A stretch of DNA of 5,797 bases from Bacteroidales bacterium (GTDB lineage: Bacteria; Bacteroidota; Bacteroidia; Bacteroidales; UBA12481). Position numbers and translations under genes: made by a program. The notes under the pieces are model-generated. The model saw only the letters and a list, made by a program, of their open reading frames with translations. It was not told the DNA's origin and ran no database searches. The stretch covers positions 1 through 5,797 of the forward strand of contig JAQWAJ010000132.1 of NCBI GenBank assembly GCA_028707745.1, in the 5' to 3' direction. Below, in pieces: positions 1 through 5,797 of the stretch (positions are counted from its first letter, which is position 1; every line of letters begins with the position of its first letter).

Positions 1-1
1 G

Positions 2-553
2 GGTTTCAGATATATCGCGTTGACCGAAGAGATTGGGTATGATTATTTCCCTCTGGATGACAAGGGATTGTCTATTGGAGTATCAGAAAAATATCATAAC
101 ACCGGAAATCCGTTTTACAGTTCGATGGTACGCAGTCCGCTGCGGAACCTCATGATCCGTCAGGAAACCGTCTTTAACGGATGGGACGAGATCATCCTGA
201 CCGATCAAAAAGGATTTTTATCTGAAACCGACGGGAGTAATATCTTTTTAAGGTATCAGGATGAAATCATCACTCCTGCCCCATCCAATAACTGTTTTCC
301 CCGGATCATAACAGGCATCGTCAGGGACCTGATTCCGGCAAGCGGATACAAGCTTGTTGTGAGTGATCAGATCCGGACTCATGATCTGGTGAACGCAGAT
401 GAAGTTTTTCTGACGGATGACACCAATGGCATTCGATGGGTACTTGGATACGAGAAAAAACGATATTACCGGACGGCTTCCGTATCTATCCACAACAACC
501 TGACTGAACTGATCAGAACGACCGATCAGTTCCAGGCCGGATCTTCAGGATAG
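2..553 (+). CDS. Class IV PLP aminotransferase-like protein, 3' part (5' end outside window)
   Basis: The frame is open from base 2, so the gene begins upstream; 183 C-terminal residues are visible, ending in TAG. The fold type IV aminotransferase / aminodeoxychorismate lyase family is recognised by 'GWDEIILTD' (fragment residues 60-68), 'SETDGSNIF' (74-82; E75 corresponds to the glutamate that contacts the PLP ring nitrogen in this family), 'TP' (91-92), 'TGIVR' (104-108) and 'DEVFLTDDTNGIRWV' (133-147). The PLP-binding lysine would lie in the missing N-terminal part. The last block, ending 'GIRWV' and followed by a Lys/Tyr-rich strand, resembles cytoplasmic class IV proteins of Bacteroidota. 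Substrate cannot be told: branched-chain amino acids, D-amino acids or 4-amino-4-deoxychorismate are all possible. The signature is somewhat degenerate (D77 where a small residue is usual; extra residues before GIVR). A TTG at base 20 could be misread as the start, but homology runs upstream of it. The 3' end overlaps yqgE by 28 bp, convergently. Confidence 0.85.
   Translation, partial: GFRYIALTEEIGYDYFPLDDKGLSIGVSEKYHNTGNPFYSSMVRSPLRNLMIRQETVFNGWDEIILTDQKGFLSETDGSNIFLRYQDEIITPAPSNNCFPRIITGIVRDLIPASGYKLVVSDQIRTHDLVNADEVFLTDDTNGIRWVLGYEKKRYYRTASVSIHNNLTELIRTTDQFQAGSSG
506..532. repeat. 9-bp perfect inverted repeat at the convergent gene junction
   Basis: GAACTGATC (506-514) and GATCAGTTC (524-532) are exact reverse complements separated by a 9-base loop. 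A one-base bulge would let the stem extend by two more pairs. It covers the yqgE stop codon (526-528) and lies within the last codons of the aminotransferase gene. A transcript of either strand could form the hairpin. No T-tract follows on either strand, so it is not a standard intrinsic terminator; a role in 3'-end formation or mRNA stability is inference only. Confidence 0.6.
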
Positions 554-1116
554 CGCGTCCACATCTGGTATCGCACATCCTCTTTTTTTAGAATACTTCT
601 CCAAAGCTGAACATCCGACCCATGCATCACATCAAGCGTATCAATACCGGTCACCAGCCAGGAGTTTTCGCTGATTTCCCTTTCGAGCTGCCCCGGATGC
701 CAGCTCGAGTAGCCCACAAAGAAACGGATCTGGTAATCCTTGATCCATCCATCCTTAATTCCGGATTTGATGGCTTCAATATCACCACCCCAGTAAACCT
801 GATCCAGGATCTCCTCGCATTCCGGTATCACATGCCCGAGTGTATGGATATAATGAATGGTATCCGTGTGAACAGGCCCTCCGACAGAGACGATCGAATT
901 GATTAACGGAAAACCTTTCAGCATCTCATCAATTCTGAATTCGATCGGATTATTCAAAACAAAACCCACTGTTCCCTTGTTATCATGTTCGGTAATGAGT
1001 ACCACGGAACGTTTGAAATAGGAATCCTGTAAAAAAGGTTCGGCAATGAGAACCCTTCCTCTCTGCGGCTGAAGATCGTTATGTTGAATCTTAAAGAAAT
1101 CGAGATTCTCATTCAT
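526..1116 (-). CDS. yqgE: YqgE/AlgH family protein (DUF179)
   Basis: A 196-residue cytoplasmic protein of the YqgE/AlgH family, whose molecular function is not settled; AlgH was named for an effect on alginate genes in Pseudomonas. Family hallmarks, numbered from the chosen start, are 'GRVLIAEPFL' with 'RSVVLITEH' (about residues 20-44), 'GTVGFVLNNP' (48-57), 'VGGPV' (78-82), 'VYWGGD' (107-112) and 'FFVGYSSWHPGQLEREI' (132-148). Length fits the family (about 180-200). The frame is open to an ATG at 1143, but I chose the ATG at 1116: the N-terminus 'MNENLDFFKI' resembles family starts, the nine extra residues do not, and a possible promoter (1141-1171) would overlap the upstream ATG. No Shine-Dalgarno sequence is seen at either start. 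The 3' end overlaps the aminotransferase gene in opposite orientation; a class IV aminotransferase beside yqgE is, from memory, a recurring Bacteroidota arrangement. Confidence 0.92.
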   Translation of the reverse strand: MNENLDFFKIQHNDLQPQRGRVLIAEPFLQDSYFKRSVVLITEHDNKGTVGFVLNNPIEFRIDEMLKGFPLINSIVSVGGPVHTDTIHYIHTLGHVIPECEEILDQVYWGGDIEAIKSGIKDGWIKDYQIRFFVGYSSWHPGQLEREISENSWLVTGIDTLDVMHGSDVQLWRSILKKEDVRYQMWTRYPEDPAWN

Positions 1117-1140
1117 GGAAGCAGAACTGTGACAACTCAT

Positions 1141-1171
1141 CAAATTAACGGATTTTCTTACTTTTGAACAA
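1141..1171 (-). promoter_or_regulatory. Possible Bacteroidota-type -33/-7 promoter for yqgE
   Basis: Read on the minus strand, a TTG (1171-1169) is followed after 20 bases by TTAATTTG (1148-1141), one mismatch from the TAnnTTTG -7 element known in Bacteroidota, whose -33 TTG/TTTG lies about 19-21 bases upstream. Transcription would begin a few bases past 1141, leaving roughly a 20-base leader before the ATG at 1116. Short degenerate motifs in AT-rich DNA can arise by chance. Confidence 0.35.
1159..1166 (+). promoter_or_regulatory. Possible -7 element for the small Cys-rich membrane protein gene
   Basis: TACTTTTG matches the Bacteroidota -7 consensus TAnnTTTG exactly and ends 15 bases before the ATG at 1182. 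No TTG/TTTG is found at the expected distance upstream (about 1135-1140), so half of the promoter is missing or degenerate. It would leave a very short leader without a Shine-Dalgarno sequence. It also overlaps the candidate minus-strand yqgE promoter. Confidence 0.25.
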
Positions 1172-1181
1172 TAATACGGCT

Positions 1182-1391
1182 ATGCTTTTAACATTATTAC
1201 TGATTTCGATCATCCTGGTAGCTCTGGCTTTTGCAGGGCTCGGGATAAGTATTCTGTTCCGCCGGAACGGTAAATTTCCCGAAACTGAGGTTGGTCAGAA
1301 CAAGCACATGAAAGATCTCGGAATTACCTGTGTCAAAAAGAATGAACCGATGAGCGGCTGCGGTCACGGTTGCTCATGCGGGCATCTCTAA
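1182..1391 (+). CDS. Small single-pass membrane protein with Cys/His-rich tail, unknown function
   Basis: 69 residues from the ATG at 1182 to TAA. Residues 1-26 form one hydrophobic segment followed by R27-R28, so the positive-inside rule puts the tail in the cytoplasm. The tail has a 'GKFPETEVGQNKH' stretch (30-42) and four cysteines, C50, C60, C64 and C66, the last three in 'CGHGCSCGH' with H62 and H68: a plausible metal or iron-sulfur binding site. I recall similar small 'membrane or secreted' proteins with a G-x-F tail in Bacteroidota but know no characterised one. It faces apbE of the NQR operon; a single N-terminal helix plus four cysteines recalls NqrM, the NQR maturation factor, yet it lacks the NqrM sequence pattern. 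A FeoB-associated Cys-rich protein is the other likely comparison, but no feoB is in view. An in-frame TTG at 1164 would add six polar residues; the ATG, starting directly in the helix, is preferred. Confidence 0.8.
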   Translation: MLLTLLLISIILVALAFAGLGISILFRRNGKFPETEVGQNKHMKDLGITCVKKNEPMSGCGHGCSCGHL

Positions 1392-2383
1392 TCCTGTATC
1401 ATCGCCTGAACACCAGGGGTTTGCCAGGTTTTCACCGAGCCATCCGAATCACTATAGATAAAATAAGCCTGTACGTCCGGAATCCCGGAGCAAAACTCCC
1501 TGGCTTTCTCAAATCCGAGAACCATACACACCGTGGCATAAGCATCTGCATAGATGCATTCATCAGTAAATATGGTGGCTGACAGCAGATTACTCATTGC
1601 CGGGTAACCCGTTTTCGGATTAATGGTATGGGCATATTTCACTCCGTTTTCTTCATAGAAATGCCGGTAATTACCCGAAGTGGCCACTGCAGTATGGCTT
1701 AAATGAAAAACCTGCTGGATCTCCCGGGTCAGCGCATTCTCCAATGGTTTATCAACCCCAACGCGCCATGACGTCCCCTCTTTGTTTTTACCCAGACATC
1801 TCAGTTCGCCACCGATCTCTACGAGGTAATTTTTAATCCCCAATGAATCAAAAAGCCCGGCAATAACATCCGACACATAACCAGGGGTGATAGCATTGGG
1901 ATCGATCATGATTCTCGGATCCTCTTTAATCAACCGATCTCCCTCAATCCTGATTTTCCGATAGCCGGTAAACTGCAACAAACTGTCAATCATTTCCTTT
2001 GTTACTTTTTCACGCGCCGTAAAACCAAAGCCCCAGGCGTTTACCAAAGGGGCAACAGTCATATCAAATGCGCCGCCCGAGCGTTCTGAGACCTCATGAC
2101 CTACTTCAATAACCCTCCGGAGGTCGCGGTCAACCCGGGCAGTCGAATCGTTATTATTAATTCTCGACAGAACAGAGGTCGGATCATAGGTCGACATCGA
2201 AATATTAATCCGTTCGAGAATGCCATCAATCTCTTTTTCAAGAGATTTCGACATTTTGTACTCGTATGAAATATGATAGGTTGATCCGTACACAGGACCC
2301 TCCTGAAAGTAATAAATCCGCTTGGTGGTACAGGCAGTCAGTGCCGCCAGTGCTATAGCCAGGGTAAGTACGGTTTTTTGCAT
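1388..2383 (-). CDS. apbE: ApbE family FAD:protein FMN transferase, lipoprotein
   Basis: 331 residues, normal for the family. It transfers FMN from FAD to a threonine of target flavoproteins, here NqrC and NqrB, on the outer face of the cytoplasmic membrane. A lipoprotein signal is present: K3, a hydrophobic run, then the lipobox LTAC with C18 as the lipidated cysteine. Family motifs are 'MSTYDPTSVLSRIN' (63-76), 'GGAFDMTVAPLVNAWGFG' (103-120), 'VEIGGELRC' (188-196), 'TSGNYRHFYE' (235-244), 'HTINPKTGYP' (252-261) and 'DAYAT' (280-284, with the metal-coordinating D280 and T284 of known ApbE proteins). The segment normally reading D-[LF]-x-A-I-A-[KQ]-G-Y is here D161-P-N-A-I-T-P-G-Y169, an unusual set of changes in the cofactor-binding region. 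The gene starts 9 bp after the nqrF stop, so it is probably the last gene of the operon. Its TAG stop overlaps the stop of the convergent small membrane protein gene. Confidence 0.95.
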   Translation of the reverse strand: MQKTVLTLAIALAALTACTTKRIYYFQEGPVYGSTYHISYEYKMSKSLEKEIDGILERINISMSTYDPTSVLSRINNNDSTARVDRDLRRVIEVGHEVSERSGGAFDMTVAPLVNAWGFGFTAREKVTKEMIDSLLQFTGYRKIRIEGDRLIKEDPRIMIDPNAITPGYVSDVIAGLFDSLGIKNYLVEIGGELRCLGKNKEGTSWRVGVDKPLENALTREIQQVFHLSHTAVATSGNYRHFYEENGVKYAHTINPKTGYPAMSNLLSATIFTDECIYADAYATVCMVLGFEKAREFCSGIPDVQAYFIYSDSDGSVKTWQTPGVQAMIQD

Positions 2384-2392
2384 GCGTCAAAG

Positions 2393-3661
2393 TTACCCCC
2401 CAAAATCATCAAATGCAATCATCTCGTCAGGCACCCCGAGATTAGCCAGCAATTTTAAAACTGCTGCATTCATAGCCGGCGGGCCGCACAGGTAATACTC
2501 GATCTCTTCAGGTTCATCAATCTTGCTCAGATACTGATCAAACAACACCTGGTGTATGAAGCCGGTGTATCCTGTCCAGTGGTCGTCAGGTTTGGGTTCA
2601 GACAGAGCCAGGTTAAAGGTGAAATTTGGAGAATTCTTCTCGATCTGACGGAACTCATCTTCATAAAAGATCTCCTGTTTCGATCGCGCACCATACCAAT
2701 AGCTCACCTTTCTGCCAGTTTTCTCAGTATTGAACAGATGGAAAATATGGGATCTCAGGGGTGCCATACCGGCTCCACCTCCGATATAGACCATCTCTCT
2801 TTGGGTCGGTTTGATATGAAACTCACCGTAAGGGCCTGAAATCATCACTTTGTCACCGGGCTTCAGGGAATAGATATAGGAAGAGCACACACCCGGATTA
2901 ACCCGGGCAAAACCTCCTGTGGCCGGGTCCCAGGGTGGAGTGGCAATCCTGATGTTGAGCATGATCACGTTCCCTTCTGCCGGATGGTTGGCCATGCTGT
3001 ATGCCCGATAGGTTGGTTCCGTGTTTTTCATCTTCAGATCCCACACCTTTAACTTATCCCATTCCGCCTGGTATTCTTCGCCGATGCTGAAATCCCGAAA
3101 ATCCACTGAAATTTCAGGAACATCAATCTGGATATAGCTTCCCGGCAAGAATGAAAGACTCTCTCCTTCAGGAAGTTTAACCTTAAACTCTCGGATGAAA
3201 GTAGATACATTATGATTGGAAACGACTTCACATTCCCATTTTCGGATACCCAATACTGCTGCAGGAATTCTGATTTTAATATCATTGCGGACTTTCACCT
3301 GACACCCGAGCCGCCAGTTATGCTGCTGTTCCCTTCTTGAAAAAAATCCAACCTCGGTGGGTAAAATCTCCCCACCACCTTCGATCACCTGGCACCTGCA
3401 CATGCCGCATGTTCCTCCCCCTCCGCAAGCCGATGGGAGGTATACACTGTTATTCGACAGGGAGGAGAGAATATTGGATCCCGGCTCAATCTCCAACACT
3501 TTTTCCCCGTTGTTTATATCGATGTTCACCAATCCTCCCGGTGTCAGTTTCTTTTTGGCGTACAGCAAAGCGGCAACCATCACGATCATGATGATCAAAA
3601 AAACCATGATACTGACGGATATCAGAAAAACGGTACCGGAGAGTGCTATCAACAATATCAT
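2393..3661 (-). CDS. nqrF: Na+-translocating NADH:quinone reductase subunit F
   Basis: The NADH-oxidising entry subunit of Na+-NQR, 422 residues (about 408 in Vibrio). One N-terminal membrane helix (about 3-34) anchors a cytoplasmic part. A 2Fe-2S ferredoxin domain (about 45-135) has ligands C79, C85, C88 and C120 in the C-x5-C-x2-C pattern plus a distant cysteine; C90 is an extra cysteine. The ferredoxin-NADP reductase-like part follows: FAD-binding 'RAYSMAN' (219-225), 'GPYGEF' (276-281), nucleotide-binding 'GGGAGMAP' (294-301), 'WYGARSKQE' (322-330), 'CGPPAMN' (392-398) and the family-typical C-terminus 'FDDFGG'. Electrons pass from NADH to FAD to the cluster and on to the NqrD/NqrE iron centre. 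The gene begins 18 bp after the nqrE stop with no convincing Shine-Dalgarno sequence, and is followed 9 bp later by apbE. All key residues are present, so it looks functional. Confidence 0.98.
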   Translation of the reverse strand: MILLIALSGTVFLISVSIMVFLIIMIVMVAALLYAKKKLTPGGLVNIDINNGEKVLEIEPGSNILSSLSNNSVYLPSACGGGGTCGMCRCQVIEGGGEILPTEVGFFSRREQQHNWRLGCQVKVRNDIKIRIPAAVLGIRKWECEVVSNHNVSTFIREFKVKLPEGESLSFLPGSYIQIDVPEISVDFRDFSIGEEYQAEWDKLKVWDLKMKNTEPTYRAYSMANHPAEGNVIMLNIRIATPPWDPATGGFARVNPGVCSSYIYSLKPGDKVMISGPYGEFHIKPTQREMVYIGGGAGMAPLRSHIFHLFNTEKTGRKVSYWYGARSKQEIFYEDEFRQIEKNSPNFTFNLALSEPKPDDHWTGYTGFIHQVLFDQYLSKIDEPEEIEYYLCGPPAMNAAVLKLLANLGVPDEMIAFDDFGG

Positions 3662-3679
3662 AGAAGTCTGTTTATCGGT

Positions 3680-4297
3680 TTATAATTTGAAGCCCATAAA
3701 GCCCATGAATGCGAACGCCATCAGCCCAACCAGGATGAAGGTAATACCCAGTCCCCGCAAGGGTGCCGGGACATTGGAGTATCTGATCTTTTCACGGATG
3801 GCAGCCAGACTGATAATGGCGATTGCCCACCCGACCCCCGATCCGAATGAAAAGGTAACCGTTTCCCAAACATTGGCAAATTCACGCTGCTGCATAAACA
3901 ACGCTCCACCAAGCACGGCACAGTTCACCGCAATCAGTGGAAGGAAAATGCCCAAAGCATTATAGAGGGATGGAGAAAAACGTTCCACCACCATTTCAAC
4001 CAATTGAACAATAGCAGCAATTACGGCAATGAAAATGATAAAGCTCAGAAAGCTCAGGTCAACACCCGCCAGTCCGGGACTAAGCCAGGTAAGCGCCCCC
4101 TCCTTCAGCAGGTATTTCTCGAGCAGGTAGTTCACCGGAATAGTGATCACCATAACAAATACCACCGCAACACCTAATCCAACAGCGGTTTTAACTGTCT
4201 TTGACACAGCCAGGAATGAACACATACCTAAAAAATAGGCAAAGATCATGTTGTGAACAAAAACGGTGTCGACAAAGAGGTTGATGTGATTTTCCAT
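3680..4297 (-). CDS. nqrE: Na+-translocating NADH:quinone reductase subunit E
   Basis: An integral membrane subunit of 205 residues with about six helices, paired with NqrD in inverted topology (family knowledge; RnfA is the paralogue in Rnf complexes). C26 in '[12 protein letters not shown]' and C126 in '[13 protein letters not shown]' correspond to the two NqrE cysteines that help hold the intramembrane iron centre. Further conserved blocks are '[12 protein letters not shown]' (79-90), '[10 protein letters not shown]' (112-121), 'FGSGVGW' (151-157) and '[10 protein letters not shown]' (179-188). NqrE rather than RnfA is indicated by the nqrD and nqrF neighbours and by close similarity to Vibrio NqrE. 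The gene follows nqrD by 11 bp. A GGGAG sits only two bases before the ATG, too close for an ordinary Shine-Dalgarno sequence. Confidence 0.97.
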   Translation of the reverse strand: MENHINLFVDTVFVHNMIFAYFLGMCSFLAVSKTVKTAVGLGVAVVFVMVITIPVNYLLEKYLLKEGALTWLSPGLAGVDLSFLSFIIFIAVIAAIVQLVEMVVERFSPSLYNALGIFLPLIAVNCAVLGGALFMQQREFANVWETVTFSFGSGVGWAIAIISLAAIREKIRYSNVPAPLRGLGITFILVGLMAFAFMGFMGFKL

Positions 4298-4308
4298 ATC
4301 TCCCGGTA

Positions 4309-4947
4309 TTATTTCGATTCTATCAGATTCTTGTTACGACTTCTCTGAATCCAGATGATCACGCCGATCAGGATCAGTGCCATCGGGGGCATAATCATGG
4401 CCCCGTTATTCACATATCCTACCGAAAAGGCTCCCAGTTTTTCCATCACCGGATAGCCCCACACGGTTCCTGATCCAAGCAGTTCACGGAGGAAAGAAAC
4501 TATGATCAGTATCGCTCCGTATCCCATACCATTCCCGATGCCGTCCACAAATGAGTCCCAGGGTTTGTTGGCCATGGCAAACGCCTCCAGCCGTCCCATC
4601 AGGATACAGTTCGTAATAATCAGTCCGACAAATACTGACAGCTGTTTGCTAACGTCGTAGACAAAAGCCTTGAGCAGCTGGTCAACCATAATTACCAAGG
4701 CTGCCACCACTACCAACTGAACTATGATCCTGATCCTTGCCGGGATGCTTTTGCGCAATGCTGAAATAATGAGATTGGAAAAGGCGGTGACAATGGTCAC
4801 CGACAAAGCCATCACAAAGGCTGGCTTCATCTTAACGGTAACAGCAAGCGCTGAACAGATTCCCAACACCTGGACGGTGATCGGATTCTCCAAATTCAGT
4901 GGATTTGTGAGGAGTTTCAAATTTCGCGATGAAAATAACAGGCTCAT
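4309..4947 (-). CDS. nqrD: Na+-translocating NADH:quinone reductase subunit D
   Basis: An integral membrane subunit of 212 residues with about six helices; partner of NqrE around the intramembrane iron centre. C31 in '[11 protein letters not shown]' and C114 in '[17 protein letters not shown]' match the two NqrD cysteine positions, so with NqrE all four ligands are present. Other family blocks are '[12 protein letters not shown]' (67-78), 'DQLLKAF' (89-95), '[13 protein letters not shown]' (98-110), '[10 protein letters not shown]' (135-144) and '[13 protein letters not shown]' (152-164). The C-terminus is basic and polar. The start lies three bases after the nqrC stop with no Shine-Dalgarno sequence, so translational coupling to nqrC is likely. 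Confidence 0.97.
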   Translation of the reverse strand: MSLLFSSRNLKLLTNPLNLENPITVQVLGICSALAVTVKMKPAFVMALSVTIVTAFSNLIISALRKSIPARIRIIVQLVVVAALVIMVDQLLKAFVYDVSKQLSVFVGLIITNCILMGRLEAFAMANKPWDSFVDGIGNGMGYGAILIIVSFLRELLGSGTVWGYPVMEKLGAFSVGYVNNGAMIMPPMALILIGVIIWIQRSRNKNLIESK

Positions 4948-4950
4948 ATA

Positions 4951-5673
4951 CTATAGTTTATTCTTTTTGATAAAAGGAAGATAGTTTTTCATGCTCACAG
5001 CGATGGTGGATTCAACACCCTTGCTGGTAATGGTTCCGCCTGAAATGGCATCCACTGAATGATCGGGCAGTTTGGGTTCATTGTTTTTCAACACTTTTAC
5101 TGAGATGAACGATACTGCTTCATCAAACAATTTTTTATTCACAAACTGTTTCTGAAACCAACGTGTGTTAATCTCCGCGCCCAGTCCGGGTGTCTCCCCC
5201 TGATGATCGAAGAAAGCCCCCGTAATGGTATTCAGATCTTCGCCGAGCGCTATATATCCCCAGATCGGACCCCACAAACCTTTTCCCTGTACCGGGAAAA
5301 TATAATTCAGCGCACCATCATCACGGGTACACAGGAAAACCGGGTAAACCCGATCAGTTGAGTCCTTCTTCATCTCAAGCGAAACGTCGATCTCAAAAGC
5401 CAGGCGTCCTGGCAATGTATCTCCGGCAGGGTCAAATACAAAGGCCCTTGTAATGTATTGATTGTATTGAGCATCCACGTAAAGGTTTTTATTATCGGCC
5501 GAACCGGCATCCCATCCTTTATCCACCGCATGCAGGATCTCCAGTTTTTTAGCAGTTTCCAGGTTCTTTTGCTGAAAAGGTTTTAGAACGGTAGCCGCGA
5601 GAGCGAGTAAGGCAGCAACCACTACAACCAGCACCGTGGAGTAAATGAAAATGTAAGTATTACTCTTATTCAT
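4951..5673 (-). CDS. nqrC: Na+-translocating NADH:quinone reductase subunit C (covalent FMN subunit)
   Basis: 240 residues (about 257 in Vibrio). An N-terminal helix (about 9-30) anchors a periplasmic FMN-binding domain. The domain is recognised by 'GKGLWGPIWGYIALG' (130-144), 'HQGETPGLGAEI' (157-168) and the flavinylation site D208-A-I-S-G-G-T-I-T-S217, where T214 is the expected FMN acceptor. The usual site is [ST]-G-A-[ST]; here the alanine is glycine (G213). I believe SGGT forms also occur in Bacteroidota relatives but cannot check. NqrC passes electrons between the NqrD/NqrE iron centre and FMN of NqrB. ApbE, encoded at the end of the same operon, is the enzyme expected to load the flavin. 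The gene starts six bases after the nqrB stop and ends three bases before nqrD, with no clear Shine-Dalgarno sequence. Confidence 0.97.
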   Translation of the reverse strand: MNKSNTYIFIYSTVLVVVVAALLALAATVLKPFQQKNLETAKKLEILHAVDKGWDAGSADNKNLYVDAQYNQYITRAFVFDPAGDTLPGRLAFEIDVSLEMKKDSTDRVYPVFLCTRDDGALNYIFPVQGKGLWGPIWGYIALGEDLNTITGAFFDHQGETPGLGAEINTRWFQKQFVNKKLFDEAVSFISVKVLKNNEPKLPDHSVDAISGGTITSKGVESTIAVSMKNYLPFIKKNKL

Positions 5674-5679
5674 GTCGGT

Positions 5680-5797
5680 TTATTTTTCAGAATTCGCACT
5701 CTTCACCATCCGTTTCAGGCGACGGTTTATATTTGATTGAACAACAAGATGGTCGATCAGCGGAGCAAATACATTCATCAGCAATATCGCCAGCATC
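5680..5797 (-). CDS. nqrB: Na+-translocating NADH:quinone reductase subunit B, C-terminal end (rest outside window)
   Basis: Only the last 38 codons and the TAA stop are present; the gene continues past the right edge. The visible residues start 'MLAILLMNVFAPLIDHLVVQ', the end of the last membrane helix and the conserved C-terminal 'NVFAPLIDH' block of NqrB, followed by a basic tail 'NINRRLKRMVK'. This tail, read together with nqrC six bases downstream, fixes the identity. NqrB carries covalent FMN and riboflavin and contributes the Na+ pathway, but those regions are not in view. Confidence 0.93.
   Translation of the reverse strand, partial: MLAILLMNVFAPLIDHLVVQSNINRRLKRMVKSANSEK

Noticed and set aside
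248..493. 81-codon minus-strand open frame
   Set aside because: Antisense to the conserved core of the aminotransferase gene.
622..906. 94-codon plus-strand open frame within yqgE
   Set aside because: Antisense to a well-supported family gene, no recognisable motif.
1117..1143. N-terminal extension of YqgE by nine residues from the ATG at 1143
   Set aside because: The extension does not resemble family N-termini and would overlap the likely promoter; kept as an alternative only.
1370..1582. 70-codon plus-strand open frame over the end of apbE
   Set aside because: Overlaps the small membrane protein gene in another frame and lies antisense to apbE; no family resemblance.
3357..3965. 202-codon open frame on the plus strand
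   Set aside because: It lies antisense to nqrF and nqrE, which are unmistakable; its protein is low in recognisable motifs and looks like a reverse-frame shadow.
4724..4984. 86-codon plus-strand open frame over nqrD
   Set aside because: Antisense shadow of a membrane protein gene; its hydrophobic look is a by-product of that.
5281..5300. Inverted repeat TTTTCCC / GGGAAAA with a 6-base loop, terminator-like
   Set aside because: It lies inside the nqrC FMN-binding domain coding sequence, mid-operon, and the encoded residues are conserved; probably chance.
1388..5797. Rnf electron transport complex instead of NQR
   Set aside because: NqrF with ferredoxin plus FAD/NADH domains, the NqrC-type protein and the NqrB tail are NQR-specific; there is no RnfB or RnfC.

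Overview
The window looks like a chromosomal piece of a Bacteroidota genome, by eye mid-40s % GC. This rests on close resemblance to known Na+-NQR proteins, an apbE gene placed straight after nqrF, the near absence of Shine-Dalgarno sequences, and a -33/-7 promoter-like element of Bacteroidota type. The species cannot be named from this sequence.

Right part (1388-5797, minus strand): the downstream half of a Na+-translocating NADH:quinone oxidoreductase operon, in the order nqrB (only its last 38 codons), nqrC, nqrD, nqrE, nqrF, apbE. Gaps are 6, 3, 11, 18 and 9 bp, so one polycistronic transcript is likely. The gene products form one machine. NqrF oxidises NADH through FAD and a 2Fe-2S cluster. 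NqrD and NqrE hold an intramembrane iron centre with four cysteines, all present here. NqrC and NqrB carry covalent FMN on threonine. ApbE is the lipoprotein transferase that attaches that FMN. nqrA and most of nqrB lie beyond the right edge.

Middle (1182-1391, plus strand): a 69-residue single-pass membrane protein with a Cys/His-rich tail. It runs tail to tail with apbE, and the two stop codons overlap. It is not a recognisable NqrM, but its position and cysteines make it the best candidate here for a poorly described NQR or metal accessory.

Left part (2-1143): the 3' portion of a class IV PLP aminotransferase-like gene (plus strand), which overlaps by 28 bp, tail to tail, a yqgE/algH (DUF179) gene on the minus strand. 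A 9-bp inverted repeat lies at this convergent junction. The 65-bp gap between yqgE and the small membrane protein gene is a divergent promoter region.

No RNA gene, mobile element, CRISPR array or gene-free stretch over 300 bp was seen. Most of the window is ordinary core metabolism. The points that merit a second look are the Cys-rich small protein, an altered cofactor-binding loop in ApbE, and the two overlapping convergent gene ends.
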